Source: Pseudomonadota bacterium
GTDB lineage: Bacteria; Pseudomonadota; Alphaproteobacteria; Sphingomonadales; Sphingomonadaceae
Length of the DNA: 64,000 bases
Direction of reading: 5' to 3'
NCBI GenBank assembly: GCA_023458055.1
Contig: JAEXAW010000012.1
Span: 1-64,000 of the forward strand
This document shows positions 17,101 through 24,414 of this stretch, one piece after another. Every line of letters starts with the position of its first letter. Position 1 is the first letter of the stretch. Made by a program: the position numbers and the translations under genes. Under the pieces are notes generated by a model. It searched no databases. It saw nothing but the letters and a program-made list of their open reading frames with translations, and was not told the origin of the DNA.

Positions 17101-17193
17101 ATTCCCTAAGTTCCCACTCAAACGCCTATTTTGATTCCCTAGATTCCCTAAGTTCCCGCTCAAACGCTTATTTTGATTCCCCAGATTCCCTAG
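17101..17193. repeat. 42-base tandem repeat, two copies plus a partial third
   Basis: Unit one is 17101-17142 and unit two 17143-17184, each beginning ATTCCCTAAGTTCCC and ending TTTTGATTCC plus four bases; they differ at only a few sites. A third begins ATTCCCTAG at 17185. The array sits between the convergent TetR and HTH genes and reaches into the last codons of the latter. It is probably slippage-prone, and its position suggests a 3' untranslated or terminator region. Confidence 0.85.
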
Positions 17194-18005
17194 ATTCCCT
17201 CTCCGCGGGCTTTTCGAACCGGCTGGGCTTGTTCGAGTTCCATGCCGCAGATCGTTTGTGCGGCGCGGTTAAAGGCGAGGAAGCCTTGATAATGGGTGCG
17301 GGTCGATGGCGCGCGGCTTTCGAGAAAGCGATAGACTTGCGCAACGCCGCGATCACCGATCGCATTTTCCTTGTCGTCGGCGCGATCCTCGTCCGGGGGC
17401 GGCGCGATGCAATCAAGATAATCGTCAAATTCAAGCGCGATGCTGTCCGTCACGCTGCTGTCGCGGCCTTCCATCTTGGCAAGTCGTTCTGCCACATTGA
17501 GGAGCACGCGCGGATCGCGGCGGCGGCGTTCAGCGACGACCTCGCCATCGCGAATGACGATCTCGTGGACGCCTTCATGCGCCAGTTGCACCGCATCATC
17601 GATCATGCGCGCGCGGGCAACCTTTATCGCGGCATCCCAACCGAGGGCGAAGCTGCGCCCGGCGGCGCGGCGGCGAAACGCGTAAGCGCCGCGCTTGCTC
17701 ATGCCGACGGCGCGCGCAGCCATATCTACATTGCCATGTTCGGCGAGCAGCGCAAGAAAGACGCGCTGGCGGTCGGGCGTCCAGCCATTACAGCGCGGCG
17801 GCGCGAGCGGCATCGCAGGTGGCGACGGCTCCGGCTCCTCTGGCGGGACGAGTGTCTGGCGGGGGCTGCCCGCATCCTCGGCCGGTTGCGAGGCGGCGTT
17901 GAGCGGCGTGAACAGCGCTTGTTCATGGGAGGAGTGCGCCTCGGCATCAGCGAAGGAAGCAGGCGGGTGGGGCTGTGAGACAGCCGATGAAGGAGACTGG
18001 ATCAT
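17190..18005 (-). CDS. Helix-turn-helix protein of unknown role, possibly LexA-controlled
   Basis: 271 residues. The first 70 are Pro/Ala/Glu-rich and probably disordered. Residues about 72-125 form a HTH resembling terminase-small-subunit or resolvase-like folds (TPDRQRVFLALLAEHGNVDM; AARAVGMSKRGAYAFRRRAA). A helical middle section follows (DAAIKVARARMIDDAVQLAH), then an acidic segment and a C-terminal part with TRTHYQGFLAFNRAAQTICG. I do not recognise a named family. Its promoter (TTGACA, 17-base spacer, TAATGT) places the transcription start next to the ATG, and a GTTC-N7-GTTC box abuts the -35, so damage-inducible expression from a leaderless mRNA is an inference worth testing. Confidence 0.65.
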   Translation of the reverse strand: MIQSPSSAVSQPHPPASFADAEAHSSHEQALFTPLNAASQPAEDAGSPRQTLVPPEEPEPSPPAMPLAPPRCNGWTPDRQRVFLALLAEHGNVDMAARAVGMSKRGAYAFRRRAAGRSFALGWDAAIKVARARMIDDAVQLAHEGVHEIVIRDGEVVAERRRRDPRVLLNVAERLAKMEGRDSSVTDSIALEFDDYLDCIAPPPDEDRADDKENAIGDRGVAQVYRFLESRAPSTRTHYQGFLAFNRAAQTICGMELEQAQPVRKARGEGI

Positions 18006-18012
18006 GGATGAT

Positions 18013-18056
18013 ACATTAAAAGGAAAATTCCTTTATGTCAAGAACAAATATAGAAC
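18013..18056 (-). promoter_or_regulatory. Promoter with adjacent LexA-type (SOS) box
   Basis: On the minus strand: GTTC-TATATTT-GTTC (18042-18056) is immediately followed by -35 TTGACA (18036-18041), a 17-base spacer containing the palindrome AAAGGAATTTTCCTTT, and -10 TAATGT (18013-18018). GTTC-N7-GTTC is the known LexA site of alphaproteobacteria. The predicted start of transcription is about 18006, at the ATG of the HTH gene, implying a leaderless transcript. By base composition roughly one or two such boxes are expected by chance in this window, so it is the placement that carries weight. Confidence 0.55.
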
Positions 18057-18059
18057 GCA

Positions 18060-18510
18060 GGGTGCATGCTATTATCCTCCCTGGCCAGGGAGGGTTGAAA
18101 AATCGAAGATTTTTCGGGGTGGGTGACGCCTCTCGGGAGCAGCGCACGCTACCCACCCCAAAAGGCGTGCCGCCTTTTGACCCTCCCTAAAAAAGGAGGG
18201 TGGCGGAAGCGCGATGCGAAAGTTCCTCCCTGTCGCCGCAGGCGATGGGGAGGGGGACCGCCGCCGCAGGCGGTGGTAGAGGGGGTTGCGAGCGAAGCGA
18301 GCGGGCGGCCTCTCATTACAAGTTTTCGCCGCCAATGAACCCAGCCTTGAACCCTTCCACCCGCTAGTCGCGGGCGACCCCTTCCGTCAGTTGCTGGCGC
18401 AACGGACACCTCCCCATCGCTCTGCGAGTGACGGGGCGGACCTCCGACCTGTTGCAATCAATCGCCCGCCCTCATCCCGCGCTTGTCTTTATCCTCGCTC
18501 CGCGATAGCG
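18060..18510. repeat. Chained-palindrome intergenic repeat block
   Basis: At least seven short inverted repeats follow one another with little gap: 18076-18093 (CCTCCCTGGCCAGGGAGG), 18098-18114 (AAAAATC/GATTTTT), 18116-18124 with 18151-18159 (GGGGTGGGT/ACCCACCCC), 18160-18178 (AAAAGGC/GCCTTTT), 18181-18200, 18233-18245 (TCGCC/GGCGA) and 18257-18274 (ACCGCC/GGCGGT). No coding frame is credible. Such sequence resembles dispersed intergenic repeats of alphaproteobacteria, an inference from memory. It would fold into a string of hairpins in RNA on either strand. Confidence 0.7.
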
Positions 18511-18517
18511 CTGGTGC

Positions 18518-19363
18518 ATGGCATTTCAACTTGACCGGTTCGACCTTGACCAGTTTGTCACCTCAACCCTCGCGGAGGATTTGGGGGATTATGGGGATAT
18601 TACCTCAACGGCGGTGATCCCCGCAGACGCCCGTTTTTCCGGCGTGATGGATACGCGCGACGACATTGTCGTTGCGGGGCTCCGCCTTGCCGAAGCATTT
18701 TTCCGGCGGCTCGACCCGCATGTCGAAATCGAGATTTTATGCGCGGAAGGCGCAGCGGTGCCGCAAAAGACCGACCTTATGCGGCTCAAGGGCAATGCCC
18801 GCGCGATGCTGACGGCGGAGCGATCGGCGCTCAACACGGTGCAGCATCTGACCGGCATTGCGACGATGACGCGCCGCTATGTCGATGCGATTGCGGGGAC
18901 GGGGGCGACCTTGCTTGATACGCGCAAGACCATCCCCGGTCTCAGGGTGCTTGAAAAATATGCAACGCGGATGGGCGGTGCGACCAACCACCGCATGCGG
19001 CTCGACGATGCGGCGATGATCAAGGATAATCATGTCGCGGTTGCAGGCGGAATTACCGAAGCCGTCCGTCGTGCGGTTGATGCGGGGATTGAACGCATCA
19101 TCGTGGAGGTCGACCGGCTGTCCCAGATCGAACCGGCACTGGCAGCGGGGGCGACCCATTTGTTGCTCGACAATATGGACGTGCCGACGCTCAAACAGGC
19201 GGTCGCGTTGGTCGGGGGCAAGGTCCCGACCGAAGCGAGCGGGGGCGTGCGGCTCGATACGATCCGCGCGATCGCCGAAAGCGGCGTTAATTTCATCTCG
19301 GTCGGGCGCTTGACCCAATCGGCTCCGGCAGCGGATATCGGCCTTGATTTCGTTCAGCTCTAA
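18518..19363 (+). CDS. nadC: Nicotinate-nucleotide pyrophosphorylase (quinolinate phosphoribosyltransferase)
   Basis: 281 residues, normal length. It converts quinolinate and PRPP to nicotinate mononucleotide in de novo NAD synthesis in the cytoplasm. Signatures are AEDLGDYGDITSTAVIP at the N-terminus, ERSALNTVQHLTGIAT, the substrate-binding LDTRKTIPGLRVLEKYA, and KDNH then EASGGVRLDTI and ISVGRLTQSAP in the barrel. The neighbouring nadA and nadB are not in the window. The RNase T2 gene overlaps its end by 20 bases, so the two share a transcript. Confidence 0.95.
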   Translation: MAFQLDRFDLDQFVTSTLAEDLGDYGDITSTAVIPADARFSGVMDTRDDIVVAGLRLAEAFFRRLDPHVEIEILCAEGAAVPQKTDLMRLKGNARAMLTAERSALNTVQHLTGIATMTRRYVDAIAGTGATLLDTRKTIPGLRVLEKYATRMGGATNHRMRLDDAAMIKDNHVAVAGGITEAVRRAVDAGIERIIVEVDRLSQIEPALAAGATHLLLDNMDVPTLKQAVALVGGKVPTEASGGVRLDTIRAIAESGVNFISVGRLTQSAPAADIGLDFVQL

Positions 19364-20060
19364 AGCAGCATTCGCGCTGCTGGTTGCGGGGCTGCCGCAG
19401 GCGTTGCTGGCGCAGGCATCGCTATGTCGCATCCCGGATCGGCTACCGGATGCCACGCCCGAATATCCCAAGCGCGAGAGTGACAGGCGCGCAACGCCGG
19501 TGACCAATTATCTGCTGACGCTGAGCTGGTCGCCCGAACATTGCCGTTCGAGCCGCGAGCAAGGCAGCACGCAATGCAATGGCAGCGCGGGGCGGTTCGG
19601 CTTTGTGCTGCATGGGCTGTGGCCCGAAACCGACGGTAGCGCCTATCCCCAATGGTGCGCACCGGCACCCGCATTGTCGCGGGCGATCATCCGCGAAAAT
19701 TTCTGCATGACGCCTTCTGTCGACCTGTTGCAGCATGAATGGGCCAAGCACGGCACCTGCATGACCAGCGACCCGCAGCGATACTTCAAGCCCGCGCGCA
19801 TCATGTATAATGCGATCCGTTATCCGGACATGGACAAGATGTCGCGCGACCAGAACCTTACCGTCGGGACCTTCCGGCTGAACTTTGCGCGCGCCAATCC
19901 GGGCATCCGACCGGAGATGATCCAGGTGGCCAAGGGTCGCGAGAACTGGCTCGACGAGGTACGGATTTGCCTCGCTAAAAACTTCAAACCCCAACGTTGC
20001 CCCGCGCATGTTCGTATGCCGCCGGACCGGTCAAAGCTTAAAATTTGGCGGGGGCGGTGA
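19344..20060 (+). CDS. Secreted ribonuclease T2 family protein
   Basis: About 238 residues with a signal peptide (to about 24, LPQALLAQA). Both catalytic segments are present: CAS I as HGLWPE and CAS II as EWAKHGTC, each with its histidine; six or more cysteines suggest disulphides in the periplasm. RNase T2 cleaves RNA non-specifically through 2',3'-cyclic intermediates, usually for nutrient scavenging. TTG 19344 lies within nadC, an overlap of 20 bases, consistent with coupling. Confidence 0.88.
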   Translation: MISFSSKAAFALLVAGLPQALLAQASLCRIPDRLPDATPEYPKRESDRRATPVTNYLLTLSWSPEHCRSSREQGSTQCNGSAGRFGFVLHGLWPETDGSAYPQWCAPAPALSRAIIRENFCMTPSVDLLQHEWAKHGTCMTSDPQRYFKPARIMYNAIRYPDMDKMSRDQNLTVGTFRLNFARANPGIRPEMIQVAKGRENWLDEVRICLAKNFKPQRCPAHVRMPPDRSKLKIWRGR

Positions 20061-20205
20061 GTGGATTGACCTTTTTAAATCAAAGGGTTCCATAAAAAAA
20101 CGATACTATAATTAACTGTTCCGAAATTGGACAAAATGCAGACTGTCCCAGGGTTGTAAAATTTTTATCTTAACCTTTTGGTAACGATTTCCTACCTTCG
20201 CTTGC

Positions 20206-20466
20206 ATGAGTCGCCAGCAAGCCTTGTCGAGCATGATCTGCCGTCAATATCCGCCGCGTCGTGACGCATTATGGAACCCTGGCATTTATGCCTACGCCGC
20301 CGCCCGGGCGAGGCATTATCGCAGTCTATGGGGCCGGAGGGTAAGACCTTCTCAAGCCAGCACTCCTCCCAAGCTGTGGCAACGGATTTACCGTAACGAA
20401 GATGTCCGCCATTTCGCCACGACATTTTCGCTCGGTTTTACCGGTATCTTGATCTTCTTCGGCTAA
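20206..20466 (+). CDS. Small hypothetical protein with hydrophobic C-terminus
   Basis: 86 residues, rich in Arg and Tyr (about 12-60), ending in a hydrophobic FATTFSLGFTGILIFFG that could be a single membrane anchor. No family is recognised. A TATAAT at 20107-20112 upstream may be its -10 element. No strong ribosome-binding site is visible. It lies convergent to rsmB with a 5-base gap. Moderate chance of being real. Confidence 0.4.
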   Translation: MSRQQALSSMICRQYPPRRDALWNPGIYAYAAARARHYRSLWGRRVRPSQASTPPKLWQRIYRNEDVRHFATTFSLGFTGILIFFG

Positions 20467-20471
20467 AAGGG

Positions 20472-21779
20472 TCAGCCCGTACGCTGAAGCCGTGCGATGA
20501 AGAAGCCGTCCGCGCCGCCGGTTTCGGCTAAGGTGCCCGGCAGTATCCGCACATCGCCATCCGTATTGGGGACAAAACCGTGCGGCAGCTCTTCGGATGA
20601 TATCGGCTGGCGCGCCCAATTGCCGTGGGCATCAAGGAAAGCGCTAACCTGCTCTTCGCCCTCGGCGCGTTCAAGCGAGCAGGTTGCGTAAACCAGCGTG
20701 CCGCCCGGTTTTACCCATTGCGCCGCGCGGGCGAGCAAGCGGCCCTGCAATTCGGCAAGGTCGGCAATCTGCCGCGCACCGATGCGATAGAGCACATCGG
20801 GATGGCGGCGGAAGATGCCGGTCGCGCTGCAGGGCGCATCGAGGAGAACGGCATCGGCTCCGCTTTCTAACGGCGCGGGCGGGCTCCATTGTTCAATGTC
20901 GCCCTGCACAAGGGCGGCGGCAAGACCGGTGCGCTCAAGGTTGGCCGCCAGCCGTTCAAGGCGCTTGGCTGAAATATCGACGCCCGTGACGTCCCATCCC
21001 GCCGCCGCCAATTGCATAGTCTTGCCGCCGGGGGCCGCGCACAGGTCCAGCACGCGGCGGCCTTCGCCCGCACCCAGGAGGCGGGCAGGGAGGCTTGCCG
21101 AAATATCCTGCACCCACCAGGCGCCCTCATCAAAGCCCGCGAGCGCGGTGATTGCGCCGGGATCGGTGAGGCGCAGATGCCCTTGGGTGATGATGGTCGC
21201 GTTCAACGCCTCCGCCCAATGCCCAGTGCTGGCAGGATCGCGCAGCGTGAGGTCAATGGGCGGATGCGCGGCAAACGCATGACGCGCCGCTTCGACCATC
21301 TCGCCGCCCCATTGTTGCTCCCAGCGCTCGGCGGTTTCGGGCGGCAGATGGGGGAGGGTGGGGAGCGTAGCGTCGCTCCGCGTGAGCGTTCCAAACACAC
21401 CGTGGACGAGCCGCTTCGGCCCACCATCAATCAGCGGCAAGGCGGTCGCAATCGCGGCATGCGGCGGCGTCCCCAAGCTCAATGTTTGCACCAGCGCGAG
21501 CCGGAGAACGGCACGCGCCTTGGCATCCTCGGGGAGCGGTTGGCGGGTCGCGCTGTCGATCAGCGCGTCGAGATCAGGAAGATGGCGCAGCACCTCGGCG
21601 GCGAGTACCACCGCATGAGCGCGGTCTGCCGGGTTCTTGAGCCCCTGTGTCGCGGCATGTTGCGCGCGGTCGAGCGCTTCGCCGCGCCGTAACACTGCAT
21701 CCAGCATACGCAAAGCCGCGCGCCGGGTCGCGGTGCCAATGGGGTCGGTTACGTCAGCAAAAGGTTTGGGTGCGCGCAT
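20472..21779 (-). CDS. rsmB: RsmB-type 16S rRNA (cytosine-C5) methyltransferase
   Basis: 435 residues. There is an N-terminal NusB-like RNA-binding domain (about 15-140, RMLDAVLRRGEALDRA) followed by a Rossmann methyltransferase with SAM motif DLCAAPGGKTMQLA and the two catalytic cysteines in LLDAPCSATGIFRRHPD and YATCSLERAEGE. Members methylate C967 of 16S rRNA; the exact target here is inferred from the domain layout. The gene lies 60 bases downstream of htpX on the same strand and may be co-transcribed with it. Confidence 0.9.
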   Translation of the reverse strand: MRAPKPFADVTDPIGTATRRAALRMLDAVLRRGEALDRAQHAATQGLKNPADRAHAVVLAAEVLRHLPDLDALIDSATRQPLPEDAKARAVLRLALVQTLSLGTPPHAAIATALPLIDGGPKRLVHGVFGTLTRSDATLPTLPHLPPETAERWEQQWGGEMVEAARHAFAAHPPIDLTLRDPASTGHWAEALNATIITQGHLRLTDPGAITALAGFDEGAWWVQDISASLPARLLGAGEGRRVLDLCAAPGGKTMQLAAAGWDVTGVDISAKRLERLAANLERTGLAAALVQGDIEQWSPPAPLESGADAVLLDAPCSATGIFRRHPDVLYRIGARQIADLAELQGRLLARAAQWVKPGGTLVYATCSLERAEGEEQVSAFLDAHGNWARQPISSEELPHGFVPNTDGDVRILPGTLAETGGADGFFIARLQRTG

Positions 21780-21839
21780 CGGCAGGCGATAGGCGGGGCA
21801 TCGCCGGAAGGCAATGCCCCTGTCGTTGGCCCAAATCCT

Positions 21840-22754
21840 TTAGCGGCGGTTATGGGGATCGAGCGCGCTCGAGCGCCCGCCCGGAACCTCCAGCGTGCTG
21901 CCACGCCCACCGCCGAGCCCGCGACCGCCCATGTCGGAGGCGATCTGTTCAAGCGCTGCAATACGGCTTTCCGTCGCCGGGTGGGTCGAGAAAAGTTCGC
22001 TGACGCCGGTCGGGACGATATAGAGCTGCGCCACCGCCGGATTGGCTTGCTCGGCATAAGTCGGGCGGCTGGCTGCGGGGCCGGCAATCTTGGCAAGCGC
22101 GCGGGCCAGCGCCATCGGTTCGCCGGTAATCTGCGCGGCCCCGGCATCGGCGCCATATTCGCGCGTGCGGCTGATGGCCATCTGCACGATCATCGCGGCA
22201 AAGGGCGCGACTAACACAGCCAGCAGGCCAGCAAGGCCCGCGCCGCGATTATCGTCACCGCCCCGAAAGAACATGCCGAAATTGGCAAGCATCGAGATCG
22301 CGCCCGCAATTGTCGCGACCATCGTCATGATCAACGTATCGCGATTTTTGACGTGGGCGAGTTCATGCGCCATCACCGCTGCGACCTCATCACGGTCAAG
22401 CATGGAAAGAAGTCCGGTGGTTGCCGCGACCGCCGCATGCTCCGGATTGCGTCCGGTTGCAAAAGCATTGGGATTGGGATCCTCGACAATATAGACGCGC
22501 GGCATGGGAAGCCCACCGCGCTGCGCCAGTTGGTGGATCATGCCATAAAAATCGGGGGCCGAGGCTGCATCGACCTCCTTGGCATTATGCATTTTGAGAA
22601 CGATTTTGTCGGCATTCCAATAGGTGAAAAAATTCATGCCGATGGCGACCAGCAACGCGATCAACATCCCGCTTTCGCGCCCGAACGTGTAGCCCAGCGC
22701 CATGAACAGCGCGGTCATCGCGGCCAGCAGCATTGTCGTCTTCAAACCGTTCAT
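21840..22754 (-). CDS. htpX: HtpX membrane zinc metalloprotease
   Basis: 304 residues. Two N-terminal membrane segments (about 5-45) precede the M48 zinc motif HELAH (H130-H134), and two further hydrophobic segments follow (about 143-160 and 175-200). NAFATGRNPEHAAVAAT is the conserved HtpX block. HtpX degrades misfolded inner-membrane proteins together with FtsH. The C-terminus is Gly-rich and ends SALDPHNRR. It is divergent from the small DUF1674 gene. Confidence 0.93.
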   Translation of the reverse strand: MNGLKTTMLLAAMTALFMALGYTFGRESGMLIALLVAIGMNFFTYWNADKIVLKMHNAKEVDAASAPDFYGMIHQLAQRGGLPMPRVYIVEDPNPNAFATGRNPEHAAVAATTGLLSMLDRDEVAAVMAHELAHVKNRDTLIMTMVATIAGAISMLANFGMFFRGGDDNRGAGLAGLLAVLVAPFAAMIVQMAISRTREYGADAGAAQITGEPMALARALAKIAGPAASRPTYAEQANPAVAQLYIVPTGVSELFSTHPATESRIAALEQIASDMGGRGLGGGRGSTLEVPGGRSSALDPHNRR

Positions 22755-22858
22755 TTCATTCCCTCATGGTGCCGGACGCGCACGGTCCGGATCGAGCGCA
22801 ATATGGGATAGGATGCGGCGCTCTTCAACTCCTCGTCGCTTTGCGCTATGCTGCAGAT

Positions 22859-23041
22859 ATGTCCGATCCTCTAAATCCGTCGCGCGCCACCAAAAGGCCG
22901 CCCCATGTCAAAGCGCCTGCGCATTGGGAAAAAAGCGTTGCGCCCAAGCCTTCACCGAAGGACGATACGCCGCAACTCGAACCGCTCGACCCGGTACGTT
23001 ATGGCGATTGGGAAAAGAACGGCATTGCCATCGATTTTTAA
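22859..23041 (+). CDS. DUF1674 protein, SDHAF4-like
   Basis: 60 residues. The C-terminal signature PVRYGDWEKNGIAIDF is diagnostic of DUF1674, whose mitochondrial relative SDHAF4 assists flavinylation and assembly of succinate dehydrogenase. The N-terminal half is basic and Pro-rich. ATG 22859 is chosen because the family starts here; upstream extension overlaps the htpX promoter. A similar assembly role in bacteria is inferred. Confidence 0.85.
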   Translation: MSDPLNPSRATKRPPHVKAPAHWEKSVAPKPSPKDDTPQLEPLDPVRYGDWEKNGIAIDF

Positions 23042-23203
23042 GGCGTGCCAGAAAAAGAGGAGCCTATGACCGGTGAACTCGCCCCAGTCTGGTCAACCAG
23101 CCAGTGAACAAAGCGGCCACGTCCGGCACAAATCCTTCGGCATGGAATCCGACCTTGCGGTGGGCGCGCGCATCGCTGAGCTGATTTATTCCGGACGCTC
23201 CGA

Positions 23204-24382
23204 TTAAGCGGCCCGCGCGTGGGGGAACAGCCGCAGGAAATTCTCCGCATAGAATTTGTCATGCGCCTCGGGGCTGCATTGCTCCATCGCACCGTTGAAT
23301 TTGGCAATCGGATTGCGTCCGCCTTCGACATGCGGATAGTCGCTCGAGAAGAGATAAAGATCGTCATTGGATTGCGCCGCGAGGGCCCCGACATCTTCAA
23401 ACACAAACGGCGTGAAGGCCATTTGCTCGGTCAATTGCTCGCTCGGCTTGCGGTCAAAATTGCGGATATTTTCATCCGACCGGCTCCATATATCGACCAC
23501 CCAATCAAGTCGCACCAGCATTTGGGGGACCCAGGCGGCACCCAGTTCCACGGCCGCGCCGCGCAGCTTGGGGAAGCGGTGGAACACTCCGTCGAGCAGC
23601 ATCATCGAGATGAAGGCTTCGGGCCCTTGATGGAGAATGGCAATATCCTTGGTGCGCACATTTTCGCCGCCGCCGAGCCAGTCCTTGGTGGGCGGCAGAC
23701 CATTATCGCGCCAGGTTTTTGCCGTATTCAGCGGCGCGCCGCCGACATGGAGGAGGAACGGCATCCCCGCTTCGGCAAGGCGCGCCCAGAAGGGATCAAG
23801 CGCAATATGGCCGGGCGACCGCTCGCCCATCGGGCGATGCGGCACCCAGACGGACGTCAATGCGGGATCATCGATAATACGATCGAGCTCCTTGATCGCT
23901 TCATCGAGATCATCCAGCGGAATGACCGCAACGCCCATCAAGCGCGGATCATCGCCGCAAAAAGCGGACATATGGCGGTTATGCGCGCGTGTTGCGGCAT
24001 AGCGCATTTCGGTGCTGACCTTGGAACTGGGCGAGAAGGGCAGCACAACACCATAGGTTGCAAACACCAGCTGGCGTTCAAAGCCGAGCATATCCATCGC
24101 CTTGGAGCGTTCGCTGCCATCGAATGCGCCCAGTGCCTGGATTTCCTTGGCCTTGGCGATGAGGTCATCCCCCATCGCCAGCATTTCGGCAATATGTTCA
24201 TCCGAATGACGCCCGCCGCGCGCCATGATTTCGGCCACTTCTTCGTCGGTGACCGACGAGGCCGAATAACCGATCTCCGGCATTTCGTCGCGCAGCCCCG
24301 GATCGGCAAATTTCTTCAGAAAATCTGGAAGCTCCATGATGTGGCTGTCGGCATCATAAATCGGGCGATGAGCATAAACCAT
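23204..24382 (-). CDS. Amidohydrolase_2-family metal-dependent hydrolase/decarboxylase
   Basis: 392 residues. A TIM-barrel of the Amidohydro_2 family (relatives include gamma-resorcylate and ACMS decarboxylases) shows YDADSHIMELPDF at the N-terminus, MPFLLHVGG (metal His), VELGAAWVPQML and SSDYPHVEGG with the catalytic Asp. These are the residues expected for the D-x-D-S-H clade. It lies 32 bases downstream of the TonB-receptor frame in the same direction, so uptake and hydrolysis are probably co-regulated. The substrate is unknown; an aromatic or cyclic carboxylate is a reasonable guess. Confidence 0.85.
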   Translation of the reverse strand: MVYAHRPIYDADSHIMELPDFLKKFADPGLRDEMPEIGYSASSVTDEEVAEIMARGGRHSDEHIAEMLAMGDDLIAKAKEIQALGAFDGSERSKAMDMLGFERQLVFATYGVVLPFSPSSKVSTEMRYAATRAHNRHMSAFCGDDPRLMGVAVIPLDDLDEAIKELDRIIDDPALTSVWVPHRPMGERSPGHIALDPFWARLAEAGMPFLLHVGGAPLNTAKTWRDNGLPPTKDWLGGGENVRTKDIAILHQGPEAFISMMLLDGVFHRFPKLRGAAVELGAAWVPQMLVRLDWVVDIWSRSDENIRNFDRKPSEQLTEQMAFTPFVFEDVGALAAQSNDDLYLFSSDYPHVEGGRNPIAKFNGAMEQCSPEAHDKFYAENFLRLFPHARAA

Positions 24383-24414
24383 GATGAACGCTTTCTCTTT
24401 GTCGAGCGGGCAGA

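Noticed and set aside
17101..17205. Tandem repeat as a CRISPR array
   Set aside because: Units are directly joined with no unique spacers, and no cas genes are present.
23041..23203. Open minus-strand frame with an 'ARAHRKVGFHAEGF' stretch downstream of the amidohydrolase
   Set aside because: It looks protein-like, but is under 55 codons, has no start and matches nothing I can name.
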